Below, in pieces: positions 53,761-64,000 of a stretch of 64,000 nt of DNA; position 1 is the first letter of the stretch; each line of letters opens with the position of its first letter. The notes beneath the pieces are model-generated. The model ran no database searches and was not told where the DNA came from. It worked only from the letters and a program-made list of their open reading frames with translations. The stretch is taken from NCBI RefSeq assembly GCF_964019385.1, contig NC_088654.1, positions 15,434,863-15,498,862 of the forward strand. Reading direction: 5' to 3'. The stretch comes from Sycon ciliatum (Eukaryota; Porifera; Calcarea; Leucosolenida; Sycettidae). The translations under genes were made by a program, and so were the position numbers.

Positions 53761-54377
53761 TTTTAGAATTGCGATCAACAGAACGAGCTGAACCGACATT
53801 TTCACAAAGGCTTTTATTGTATTCAAAAAACGAGTGGATACGAAGGCAGTGAAGAACATGGAAGAAAGAAAAAAATGTGATATGGAAGAAATGATGAACA
53901 AAAAATTGTACTTCGAACTAGTTTTCGCACAACACTCCTCAGGAAGCTACGTTGTACTAATGAAAAACAATCCAGAAAGATACTAATAAAGAGAAATGGA
54001 GTGAGAAGAAACAACACCTATGAAAATGATAATCCTAGCACTAAGGTAACAACAGGAAAAACTGCGAAAGCACTTAACGAACTTGTAAGGACTACTAGTA
54101 TACTGTGACACAAGATATGACACCATGGCCAACCAGAGCCAAACAGACAGAACAAGTTGCTACTAAAACAATTTCAAACGAATAATGCTGTCCTTCTGGA
54201 CACACAGATTAGGCTTATGAATACGTTGACAAACTTTTTGTTCATCATTTCTTCCATATCACATTTTTTCTTTCTTCCATGTTCTTCACTGCCTTCGTAT
54301 CCACTCGTTTTTTGAATACAATAAAAGCCTTTGTGAAAATGTCGGTTCAGCTCGTTCTGTTGATCGCAATTCTAAAA
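53761..54377. mobile_element. Fold-back element with 144-bp inverted arms
   Basis: TTTTAGAATTGCGATCAACA at 53761 and its complement ending at 54377 start arms that pair without visible mismatch to about 53904/54234. The 330-bp interior is AT-rich with no transposase. Target duplication not certain. Confidence 0.85.
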
Positions 54378-54676
54378 CTATTGTCGCCTCGACGCCTATT
54401 TACATAATTATTATTATGTATGATTTCTTTGTTGAGTCGGCGAGTATCCAGATGAATGTACAGAGTCCACAAAGAATGAAACAGTTCTGTCTGCAGATTG
54501 AGTATTTCCCTGCTGCATTTGAAGTAGTTGAGCGCTCTCGTGCGGGGCAGTGCCTTTGCTGTTTGCGTTATGCAGAGCTCACAGGCTTCTCAGTTTGAGC
54601 ACTCTGGCAGAGTACATGCACTTTTGGGTCTGGTCTAAATCTGGCTTTGGAGAATGGAGTTTTCATTGCTACATTA

Positions 54677-54883
54677 CCGTATTTCCCAGATTATAAGTCG
54701 CACCTTGTTACACTAAACTTCATTCTCAACAAACGGGGGGGGGGGGGGTGGGGTGCGACTTACAATCGAGCATGACTTACTACTGAAGTGAATCTATTGA
54801 AACGATGTGACAAGATGTGACAAGGACCTGAAGATAGGGGTGCGACTTACAATCGATTGCGACTTACAATCGGGGAAATACGG
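54677..54883. mobile_element. 207-bp MITE with CCGTATTTCCC ends
   Basis: CCGTATTTCCCAGATTATAA at left and, on the other strand from the right, CCGTATTTCCCCGATTGTAA; AAGTCGCACC is repeated inside. It contains a run of 12 or more G near 54737 followed by TGGGG. Confidence 0.75.
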
Positions 54884-55589
54884 TCGGTTCTATCTCATTT
54901 TCTCTGTGCTGCACTAACGACTCCACAGAGGACGGGACAGGTGGGTCCGCCGATCGAGTAGATGAATGTACAATGTAGAAAACATGAACTACATGTAGTT
55001 CATGGAAGCTGCAGGTTCTTGCTTATATTTGGGATGTGCGTTCCTTTGGCAGTCTTGTTTGTGACTCGAAACAAGCACTATGTTTTATCGTTTGTCCTTT
55101 CAAAGCTACTGTACAATGCTGAATTTGGCATGCATGTACATGTACATATGCAATGTACATTTACATGTAGATTGTGCGATTGAGAGACATGGTATGAAAG
55201 TTCATCCCCATAAATAACAGTAGTCTGACTGCAGGGCAGAGGTAGTGCAGGTCAGGCTACTCCAAACGCAAAACACAATGTACATGAACAAGTGTACCTT
55301 GTTGATCAGTGGCTTCTAGCTCACCAGTTTCTTCAGTCCTACCAGAACATGTACATGTAGTGGCTCATTCCGCAAATAAACTCACAAAATCATGTATTGG
55401 TTCCTGCTTGGTCCACTGGAGGAATGCCTAACCATGTTGAACCGGTAGGTGGACTCCTATTTGCATTCGCCACACGGGACAAGCATCCTCCCATTGTCTT
55501 CCCATTGTTCAGTGAAAACTCGCACACCTGGCTGCTACCCCATAAATACACTGTACATGAACATGTAAAAATTTAGTGTATTCAGGTGA

Positions 55590-55690
55590 ATGTACATGTA
55601 CATGTACATGTACATGTACATGTACATGTACATGTACATGTACATTCACATGTACATTCACATGTACATTCACATGTACATTCACTGTAA
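55590..55690. repeat. Longest TACATG array with ACATGTACATTC higher-order end
   Basis: About 55 bases of pure ACATGT repeats, followed by four 12-bp ACATGTACATTC-type units. Confidence 0.9.
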
Positions 55691-56389
55691 AATTAACTAT
55701 GCATGTGTACAATGCACAGGTACATGTATATGCATGCAGAACAAGTGAGTGCGAGCATTTAAAAAGGATCGCCCGTGCAACAAACAATTTCTACAACATG
55801 CACATAATCATTATACCCTGTAGATTTTTCAGCCATATGACCATGTACATGTACATGTACATGTACATGTACTTCGAAGTAGTTTCAATGTGTGAAAGAT
55901 TGAAACGGTGCACGAATGGAGCTGTTAGCTGTGTGGTGTTATTCATGTACTGTATATGCACATGTACATGTACATGCATCACACCGAGTTTAGGGAAAGA
56001 AGCACCAGTACTAGTACTAGGCTGGACGGCTCGGCACGTCAGGGATTAGCGTTGCTGTTCTCCGTGTGATTGTTTCATGAAAATCCTTGATCAGGTCAGG
56101 AAATGTCCCTCGAGAGCATTGTAGGTTCTACCAGTACTGCTATGTACATGTACTGAAGGAAGGAAAGATCCAAGCAAATTGGCCTGATTCATAGGATCAC
56201 CCACCTCTTGGGCAATACATTGATTGCACGACACCCTCAAAAATCAATCCTTCAAATCGAGTACTGAACGCGTTTACGGACCCTTGAAAAATCATTCAGG
56301 CACTTGAGCAGCTGAGAGCCTGTTTTGATGTGGCTGTTGTTTTTCCCTAGCTGAACACACTGCATGCACAATGTACAATGTTCTGCTGC

Positions 56390-56570
56390 TAGGGAAAAAT
56401 TGGCAGAATTCGGTTCTTTTTCTGGTAAGTTTCATACATGTTCGGTATGTGAGTAAAGAAATGGAGCAGAATTCGAGGAATTGCCCGCCATAAGGTTTGT
56501 ATGGTTCTGCCAATTTCACTGCTTTTCGAGTAGAATCTGCCACCTTTTCGAGCAAAATCCGCCGGTCCCT
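56390..56570. mobile_element. GGGTCC MITE family, 5'-truncated copy
   Basis: Shares TTGGCAGAATTCGGT, GAATTCGAGGAATTGCCCGC and the right end CCGGTCCC with 4564-4784 but lacks its left terminus and the extra internal repeat. Confidence 0.65.
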
Positions 56571-57122
56571 ATCTGGTGCAGATCAATCCTACATGTACAC
56601 TTTCTTTCTCGTACAATGTACATTGTACATAGTCACAGTAACAATTTGTTCTACATGTACATGTAGGCATGTACATGTACATGTACATGGTTGGGCAGAA
56701 TGGGTGAATTTCCATGTTTGGTAAGTGAGTGCACAATCAGCAGACATCACCCAAGTCATTGTGAGGTTGAATGACGGGAGTATCGAGAGATGGCATGGAT
56801 GGGGGAATTGAACAATACTGGCAAGGAGAATGGTCTGCTTCCAAGTTTGTTCCTGCTGCATCGAACCTGCGACATCGAACTTGTCCGCAAACGAATCTCC
56901 CTGCCTAGGCCCGCCAGAACCTAGACAGGCTGAGGAGAGCTTATATTTATGTCCTCACCATTATTATCATTAGTCCTCACCATATCATACACAAGGTATG
57001 AAAGACGATGGTATGACCGGATCAATTGAAAACTGTTTCTGGCGGTCCTGCTGTCAATATGCTTCTCTAAATGTACCTCTGAACAGTCTCAGATACATGT
57101 ACATGTACATGTACATTGTACA

Positions 57123-57333
57123 GAACAGAACAACAAGGACAATCAAGGCTTGTTTGCTGCGACTTGAAGTTTCATGCTCTAGCAATCATCCGGTTGCCTG
57201 CAGATTGCTAGAGCATGGAACTTCAAGTCGCAGCAAACAAGCCTTGATTGTCCTTGTTGTTCTGTTCTGTATTACGCTCTGCCTCCGCGGTGGTGTTGAG
57301 CACTGTCAGCACACTGGGTACACCCTCCGCGGT
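57123..57333 (+). mobile_element. Hairpin SINE-like retroposon, long-stem copy
   Basis: Flanked by GTACATTGTACA at 57111-57122 and 57334-57345. Its first part is a near-perfect inverted repeat (57121-57269): arms of about 65 bp including GACAATCAAGGCTTGTTTGC and the stem end ACTTCAAGTCGC. It ends TTACGCTCTGCCTCCGCGG... GTCAGCACACTGGGTACACC. Same family as 10383-10525 and 52393-52516; because the flank is made of the common TACATG-type repeat, the duplication call is weaker here. Confidence 0.65.
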
Positions 57334-59999
57334 GTACATTGTACATGTAGGTCTGTCTTCAGTCGACAAGTTACATTAGTTGGTTCCTTTTGTATCACGT
57401 CTCAGCCACAGATGGCAAACGTATTGTTCTTGGCGTTCCTGGACATGGATGTGGTAGGTCACGGGCACTAGAAAACAAACATTTATCATGCATGCAGTTA
57501 GAGGCTGCACACGCCACTAATCCAAATGCCAAAATAACAGTCCTAGATGTAAACAATGATTGTTTTGTGTGTGTGTGTGTTGTGTGTGTGTGTGTCTACT
57601 GTTGTCGCTCTCATTATTATTGAATTTTGTCGACATCTGTTTTCCGCGCCGCCAGCATAGTGCTGAGATGATTATTTTCATTTTTTGCATCCTGACCTTT
57701 TCTACACAGATAACTGCGACTGCATGGGTGGGAAATAGCCTTCGTACGCAGTACAATGGCATGTGCATTGTACATGTACATGTGCATGATATGGTAAACT
57801 CCTACTCCTAGTGTGTGATCCGGAAGTGTTGAGTGTTGGATCTAGGATATTGCCACCCCCTCCATCATCACCGTCTGCTTGAGATAACATTTTAATCCAT
57901 GATCGATATCTTTGGGATAGAGTGGTACTTTGGTTTTGTTGTTGCTGTTGTTGTTACGAGCTAACCTGTCATCACTGACATTAGAATAATGAGTGCTGTG
58001 TTTGGAGCGACAGTCCACCAGTCCACCAGTCCCACCCTAGGATGAAGGCTAGTCTAGCCTCCAATGAGCGCCTCACTCCGATCGACACTATAGCGTACTA
58101 GTACTGGAATGACTGTAATGTGCTAAATCGATTCCAATTCTATTCAAGACAATGGCACTCTGAAGTGCGGGTATCGAGCCACCCGTGTCAGGCCGATGCA
58201 AACTCAAGTGGGCTATTAAAGACTGAAGAGTGAAGGGTCCGTCCAACACGGCCGGGTCGAGCACTAGGCAACAACCTAGAAACGCGAAGGACCCATGCGA
58301 GCCATACGTACAGTTGAAACGCGAAGATGTAGTACTAGTACCTGACTGTGTGTATTGTACAATCATGTACATCAAATCATGTACAATGACTATGTACATG
58401 ATTTGATGTACATGATTTGATGTACTAGTGGCGCTATAGTACATGAATGTATTATCAACAAGGGAAAACACGAAAGTCACTCGACACGTCTGCGCAAGCG
58501 CCAGGCCCTTCTATTAGAACTGCATGCCCGCGACACTCGTACTCTACTTCTGATATCAAAGCTCCACAATCCACAGCAGTCCAAGCGTGAGGCATACATG
58601 TACGTCAAAAACGCCTACGCACTCTTTCATAAACTCAGTCGAACAGCGATGTTTGGAAAAACAACTCCTCATAAATACTGACACCCGCGGTACAAAGTAG
58701 AAACGTATTGTTTTCCCCTCAGCTGTGTGTGCCAAAAATAGATCAACGACCTCTGAGAATAACCCACTCTCAATCCGGGGGAGTAGGTCTAGCGCATTAG
58801 TGCGAGAACTCACAAAACCTCGGCAAGAATGTAATTGTTCCTGGTGTAGTAAATAGTGCTGGCTGGTTGCAAGCTGTGAGTTTGGTACTAATAGGCAAAC
58901 ATGTCAACACTCGCGCAAAGCAGAACCACTATTTCATTCCGAAAAGACCTTCCTGATATACTCTTGAGAGGAAAGTCAATGATTTAATCAGATGGATACA
59001 TGAGTGTACGGTTGTTGCCTACTGGTGCGATCCTGAGACCACTGTCAGGATCATCTGCCCCGTTCCCACCCTGTCTTACGTTACGGGCAGCTGTTTGTGG
59101 AAGACGTATCTTTTCAACGTGTGCCCATGCTCTGTGTCCTGTCCTGTGAAGCGATGAGCTATTGCGCACGATTGTCAGTTCAACAATGGGGCATTACAAA
59201 ATTTAAGACAGTAAACCTTGAGAAAACAACCTTGGATACAACACCAACTCGCGAATGACAACACTACAATGTATATTCAGACCAGGTAACAGCTGGAGCG
59301 CATACTTTTAACTTCGCGACTGACGGCACTTCACGCATAACAGCACTTTTCTCTTGGCCGATCCAGGGTCGTTATGGCTTGTACACGAAACAGGGTTTAC
59401 AAATGCAAGTAACTAAAACTACATTAATTTTTTATAGCCGCATTGTTCCTTTCGGCCACTGCTACATGTCAATGAGGACACCTGTGGACGGCAGGCAATC
59501 CGAGATCAGTGTTGCGTTGGGCAGCGCCCAGTGAAACAGAAACCGCTCCTTTCCTGTAGTCAATAACAAAGACTATGGCCAGCATCTGAACAGAAGCAGT
59601 TTACTTGTTCCAGAACTTCTAATAGAGACACTGCCTCCTAGCAGACTTGTCTCCAACATGTAGAATGTATGCGAGGTTCGATCGCGAGCGAAAACCAACT
59701 AACATGAACACCATGCGAGTAAACAAGGGGGCGAAGTGTGATATCATGGTCATGGTCAGGTTGATGACGAAGCTACCAGGAAACCATTTCCTCCTGCTGG
59801 TGGAGACAGCAATCCAATGATTGGAACTATTACTTGGAACATCGCTGGAGTCGCCCATGGAACTTTCTCCTCAGTGGCTAGTAGGGGAAAACTTCACAAC
59901 GGCCTTACCCGTTTGGAATGAACAAGGTATATACATGTATACATATACATGTACATATACATACATGTATACATGTACATGAAACACACACGTAGACGT

Positions 60000-60050
60000 A
60001 CATGTACATGTACATGTACATGTACATGTACATGTACATGTACATGTACG
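60000..60050. repeat. (TACATG)n microsatellite
   Basis: About 50 bases of uninterrupted ACATGT repeats. Confidence 0.9.
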
Positions 60051-61740
60051 TGTATATTACTTTGTACAATGTACAGTATAATTGTATACAGACGCCAATT
60101 TCTCTTGGCATATATTTGTCGTCATGAATTCAGCTTGCCTAACCAGACTAGATGTTAGCTGTACGCATTGGGCGTTTCGGGGTCAGCGCTTTCAGCTGCT
60201 GCGTGGTAAGCAACACAAAGACACAATACATGTACAATGTACATCGTATACAATTGGATACACTTCGATTTATGCTCAAAGCCGCATGGCCAGAAGAGCG
60301 ATATGAAGCGCAGTGATAATAGGTTTCACCAGGAACTTACATTGTATGCTCTGCCACGTGGAGGCGAATCATCATAGACATCAATCTTCAGTTTCTAAGT
60401 GAGTATTGACAAGCCCCCAGTCCTCACTATGCATTTTCCAAATACGGGCCGAACCGACTACTACTGTTGAAAGTTCACCGTGGAGTGCGCGTCAAACGCA
60501 CGCACACTATACGCTGCATGGTGACTGAACTGAGTTCGATAGCAAGCCGTTGGGACACGTGGTTTCACCTTCAAAGGCGGCGATGTTCTGTTTACTGGCT
60601 GGCGGAGGGGGACAGGAGAGGACGGTATTCATCACGGACACTCCCTGGAGACTCCCATTTTGTTTTCTGGGGAAGCAAATCCAGGATCTGTAGAGAACGT
60701 GATTTCGAATGCCATGTTGCCTCTCAGAAAAGGGATTTCAGGGATTTCAAGGAGTTGAGGAGCATGACAGCCGTCCACATGGGCGAGGCAAATAAATTGA
60801 TCTTCTGTGAATTTGGGAGTTTCATGTACAGTACGTGTTGGTATTACTTGGCAAGTTCCCTTTTCCAGCGGTCGATGCATCCAGTTTCAATGCGTACGGA
60901 GAACTGCGTCCTAGATCTATTGCTCCAACGGCTGTTACTGCAAAAATCCGTGCCTGTGTGACATGATAGAACCATGTCTTTAGCGCACTACAAGCATATG
61001 GAGTGCATGAAAGCACAAATGTCCATTTCTGAAATGTTGCGCATTTACATGATTGTACATTGCACATGTAGTGGGCAAGATGTTCATGAACTAAGAGCTG
61101 AAAAATGTGAGATGGGATTTCGAAACTTCTCGGACGAATACATATACATGTGTACATGTGCAGTGTTGATCCAGCTCGACAGTGAGAGCAACAGTGGCAG
61201 GTTCTAGCCTTCCTTCGCGTTCGATGTCGGATATTACTGTACATATACAATGTGTACTGCACAGCTTTCAGCTCACGGCCAGGAAACCTTGAGAAGGTGT
61301 GATTCTGGGGTTGTACAATTGGCAAAGTCCTCGACGATATTGCACGCACTAACCGCACGGTTTCGTATTGTGTTGGGCGATATCTTCAGTTAAAGTATCT
61401 TGCTGCGGAGCGGATGAGAAGAACACAATGCGAGTATGCACTGGTACAAGTATGTCACGTACATGTACAATGGACGTGTACGTGTGTCGTGCAGAATAGT
61501 AATATACATGTAGAGTATGATAGGAGACAAAAGAACGAAACCTGGTCCCAAACACTTTCGTGTCGCATTCCTAGCGTGTGTTGTCTCAGGACCAATATCC
61601 GCCGTGCAATGTATCCCAACTGAAGGTAACACTACCCACATCAAACGCATACCGCCGGTCAACAAATGAACAAACGCCAAATCCTGGCGTGATGACTCTC
61701 CGAAAACGTCACGTTTGTAACATGCATAAACTGACGAGCA

Positions 61741-64000
61741 ATTCGTTATGTGCGTAGTAGTCATGTCGAAGTATATCCGTGCCCATCAATGGGCGACAGT
61801 CGTCTACGATTGTGCAAGTGCATGGCTGTATTCAGATAAGATTCTGTGATACGGTTGAAGAGTAGCGCGCAAAGCCCCTGAACACTGGCGAATTACTTTA
61901 GAGTCTCACCTTGTTACATTTACGGCGCTAAACACAAAGAAAATGCCTTGGAGAACTCTGCCTGGAGTAAAGATGCGGTACTTTACTTTTTCACCTTTTC
62001 CCAGTGCAGATAACAACGAATCGATTCTGTGCTCCTTCGAAAGATAGTGCAGAATACATGTACTTGCCGAGCTGTTTCGTCTGATACATGTACACGCGCG
62101 TGTGTGTTAGTGGAGGGTCACCTGCTAATGGCACTCTTGGGTTTTTCTACTGTGGGATTCCTCATGATCTGGGGTTGCCGTCGATCTTGATAATCTTGTT
62201 GGCGACCTTCACAAAGGTATAAACGATTGTAAAATTGCTGATGACGAAATTGCGACAAGGAATGCTCCCCAGTTTCCTGTAAACTGACAAGAGTTGTGCC
62301 GAGTATTGTGCCACGCTGGTATCGGTGACACGCCGAGAGCGCTAGCGGTGGTCAAACTCACTCTGACACGTTGACGTACACAGACCCTCAAACCATGGCG
62401 AAGTTACACGTACGTTGTAGTTTTGTTACAGAAGTGCCTTTCTGATTCTAATTTTAACCACTAACGCTAGAACTTCAGAAGAGTCTTGGTTCAGTCTTGG
62501 ATTGCTGGGCAGGCAACGCTGACACCTGCAATTCGTGTGTTGCGATTCTGATCGCCACTGTCTGGAGAGCATTGTGGAACTCCCAGGACGGTCATTTCGT
62601 GCGGATACTTGGCGACGACACTGTTTTTGTGCCGATAGCGATCCTGCGATCGTGATACTTCAGTCATTAATTTTGCATGCTACTCAGTAACTGTCTGTTC
62701 GCTGCACAGCGGCATGAAACTATAGCAGCAAAGCGAACTCTTCCGTAGTTCCAGCCATGCGCTGTCACTACATGGCCACTGTCCACATCCACTTGATCAC
62801 TGCGAATGGCGTTGCGACTGCATGCCTGTGCTGCATGTTACTGTTAGTGCAGTGTGTCGGCACTCGGGTTCGTTGCTCTTGGCGATCGTGCACGAAATGC
62901 CTTAAAATTAATGTACATGTACTTCATGTACTTCACAACTACATTGTACAAACCTGTCCCACGCGATAGCTGGAGGAAGAGGGTCGCCACTTAGAGATGC
63001 ACACCGTAAAGTGGTGATCTGTACTCTTGATATCAGACCATCCCCCAATATTAGCAGGGACGAAGTGCTGCCAAATACTATAGTGCCCGTACACGAGCTG
63101 CATCAGATATCCGTATTCAATCAGATTGTCACGTAGTAAGTAATAATTATTAGTTTCGGTACATGCACGCCTCATGCATGCAAGTCCGCGACCAGTCAGG
63201 ACAAGATCTACAGAGACTACTAGTACTACTACTGTTCGCGCGTTGCACGTGATTTTGTCATAGTTCTGGGCATGGTGTGTGTGTGTGTGCATAATCAGTG
63301 CCAAGTAAGTACAAGAAACAGGTAGTTGTCCGAAACAGGCCTGACGACAGCTGTTCGCTGCTCCGATCATGAATCGTCCCAGGAGAGGTTTGTGTCGGAG
63401 CAGCATCTCAAGTACGCTCGGCTACCGACGTCATCAATCTAAGAGGCGATGAACGAAGGTGGCCAGCCGCTTCCCAAAGGACTGACAAAGGAAAAAAACA
63501 GCAGCCAGCTGATAGGTTTACCTCCTCCTCTTCTATGTTTGCGCCTTATCCAACACAGACCTTGCATGAGTCGTATTACGAGTACCATCGCGACATGTTC
63601 CCGTGCGCGTGCCGCCATTCACGATCGTAATAAATAATTATTGAATCTGAATCTATAGAACCTGCGCGAAAATATTCAGGGCCACCGGTCTGGTGGCTGC
63701 AGTGCATGCGCGCTCGCACGTACGACCCCGGCCCGGGCCAGAAGCGTGTATTTTTTTGTCGGCTCGCGGGTGATGAGCGGTCTGCGACGGTTCGGCTGTT
63801 CCGCCAAAATTCCACCTGGATTCCTTACAATATCCTAACTGACATGTAGATCCCTCCCTGAAGGGTATAAATACCGTTCGTGTTGAAGGTCAGCAGTAGA
63901 CCATTTCTTGATCACCTAAGGTCAGGTGGTAATTGGAATTGACGTGTTTAGGAGATAAGGCACTAGTAGTCGCAATTGAATAAATACAAAATGTCCATTC
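61741..64000. other. Right flank, no recognisable gene
   Basis: Beyond the tandem units. A short ATG frame at 62757-62969 starts with a hydrophobic stretch (CLCCMLLLVQCV) and could be a first exon, but nothing confirms it. A (GT)n patch lies near 63283, and TATAAATA at 63866-63873 could be the promoter of a gene lying beyond the window. Confidence 0.4.

Larger units (their letters stand above)
48985..61740. repeat. Tandem unit C
   Basis: Begins with the same block as unit B (49010 matches about 34090) directly after unit B's last block, so B and C are head-to-tail. It ends near 61740, where the block equivalent to 48970 finishes. Private insertions: 52393-52516, 53761-54377, 54677-54883, 57123-57333. 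Frames conserved with B are often broken by stops or shifts here. Confidence 0.8.

Noticed and set aside
55509-56049. CTCTCT/HVHVHV/MYMYMY repeat proteins
   Set aside because: Translations of the TACATG microsatellite, whose three frames give CTCTCT, MYMYMY and HVHVHV.
62757-62969. Secreted small protein
   Set aside because: Only a hydrophobic run after an ATG; no second exon, promoter or homologue can be shown from the sequence.
1-64000. CRISPR array, operons, prophage
   Set aside because: No spaced direct-repeat array of that form, no ribosome-binding sites, and clear eukaryotic introns and retroelements.

Overview
The window looks like a repeat-dense animal nuclear genome segment. It has GT-AG introns, AATAAA signals, tRNA-Lys copies, LTR and non-LTR retrotransposon remains, many inverted-repeat MITEs and a pervasive ACATGT/TACATG microsatellite. 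That microsatellite and the lysosomal phospholipase B-like gene would suit a marine invertebrate, perhaps a sponge, but nothing here proves the taxon. Bacterial-style operons are absent.

Layout. Positions 278-1476 hold an internally deleted Ty3/Gypsy element with a CTTCC target duplication. Positions 2554-4422 hold one intact, apparently single-exon, secreted/lysosomal phospholipase B-like gene. From about 6.1 kb to 61.7 kb the host DNA is three diverged tandem copies of one large unit: A about 6.1-17.3 kb, B about 34.1-49.0 kb, C about 49.0-61.7 kb. Each has a tRNA-Lys(CTT) on the minus strand, several short coding-like islands of unknown product, and its own later insertions. The last 2 kb hold no recognisable gene.

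The main discovery is a 15.5-kb element at 17292-32819, inserted into unit A. It is one giant inverted repeat: two arms of about 7.8 kb, almost base-for-base identical, meeting head to head around a 14-nt spacer at 25116-25129. It is flanked exactly by a 6-bp duplication, CATAAC (17286-17291 and 32820-32825), and units B and C show the matching unoccupied site. Each arm carries a TFIIB-like zinc-ribbon protein, a conserved 256-aa protein of unknown type, a possible small membrane protein, a protein of about nine MORN-like W-Y/HR-DGPA repeats fused to a RING-H2 finger, and a small intron-containing two-zinc-finger protein. It also carries a 1.25-kb GT-only 10-bp repeat array and terminal AGGTCA direct repeats. 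Size, 6-bp duplication and 5'-AGT ends recall Polinton/Maverick elements, but no integrase, polymerase, ATPase or capsid gene is visible. It could be a non-autonomous, virus-derived palindromic element that integrates using an enzyme supplied elsewhere.

How its genes may work together (inference): the TFIIB-like factor would direct transcription of element genes that share TATA and GCTGATTGG/CCAAT promoter motifs; the MORN-RING protein would ubiquitinate a host or element target; and the terminal AGGTCA repeats would link the element to a host nuclear receptor.
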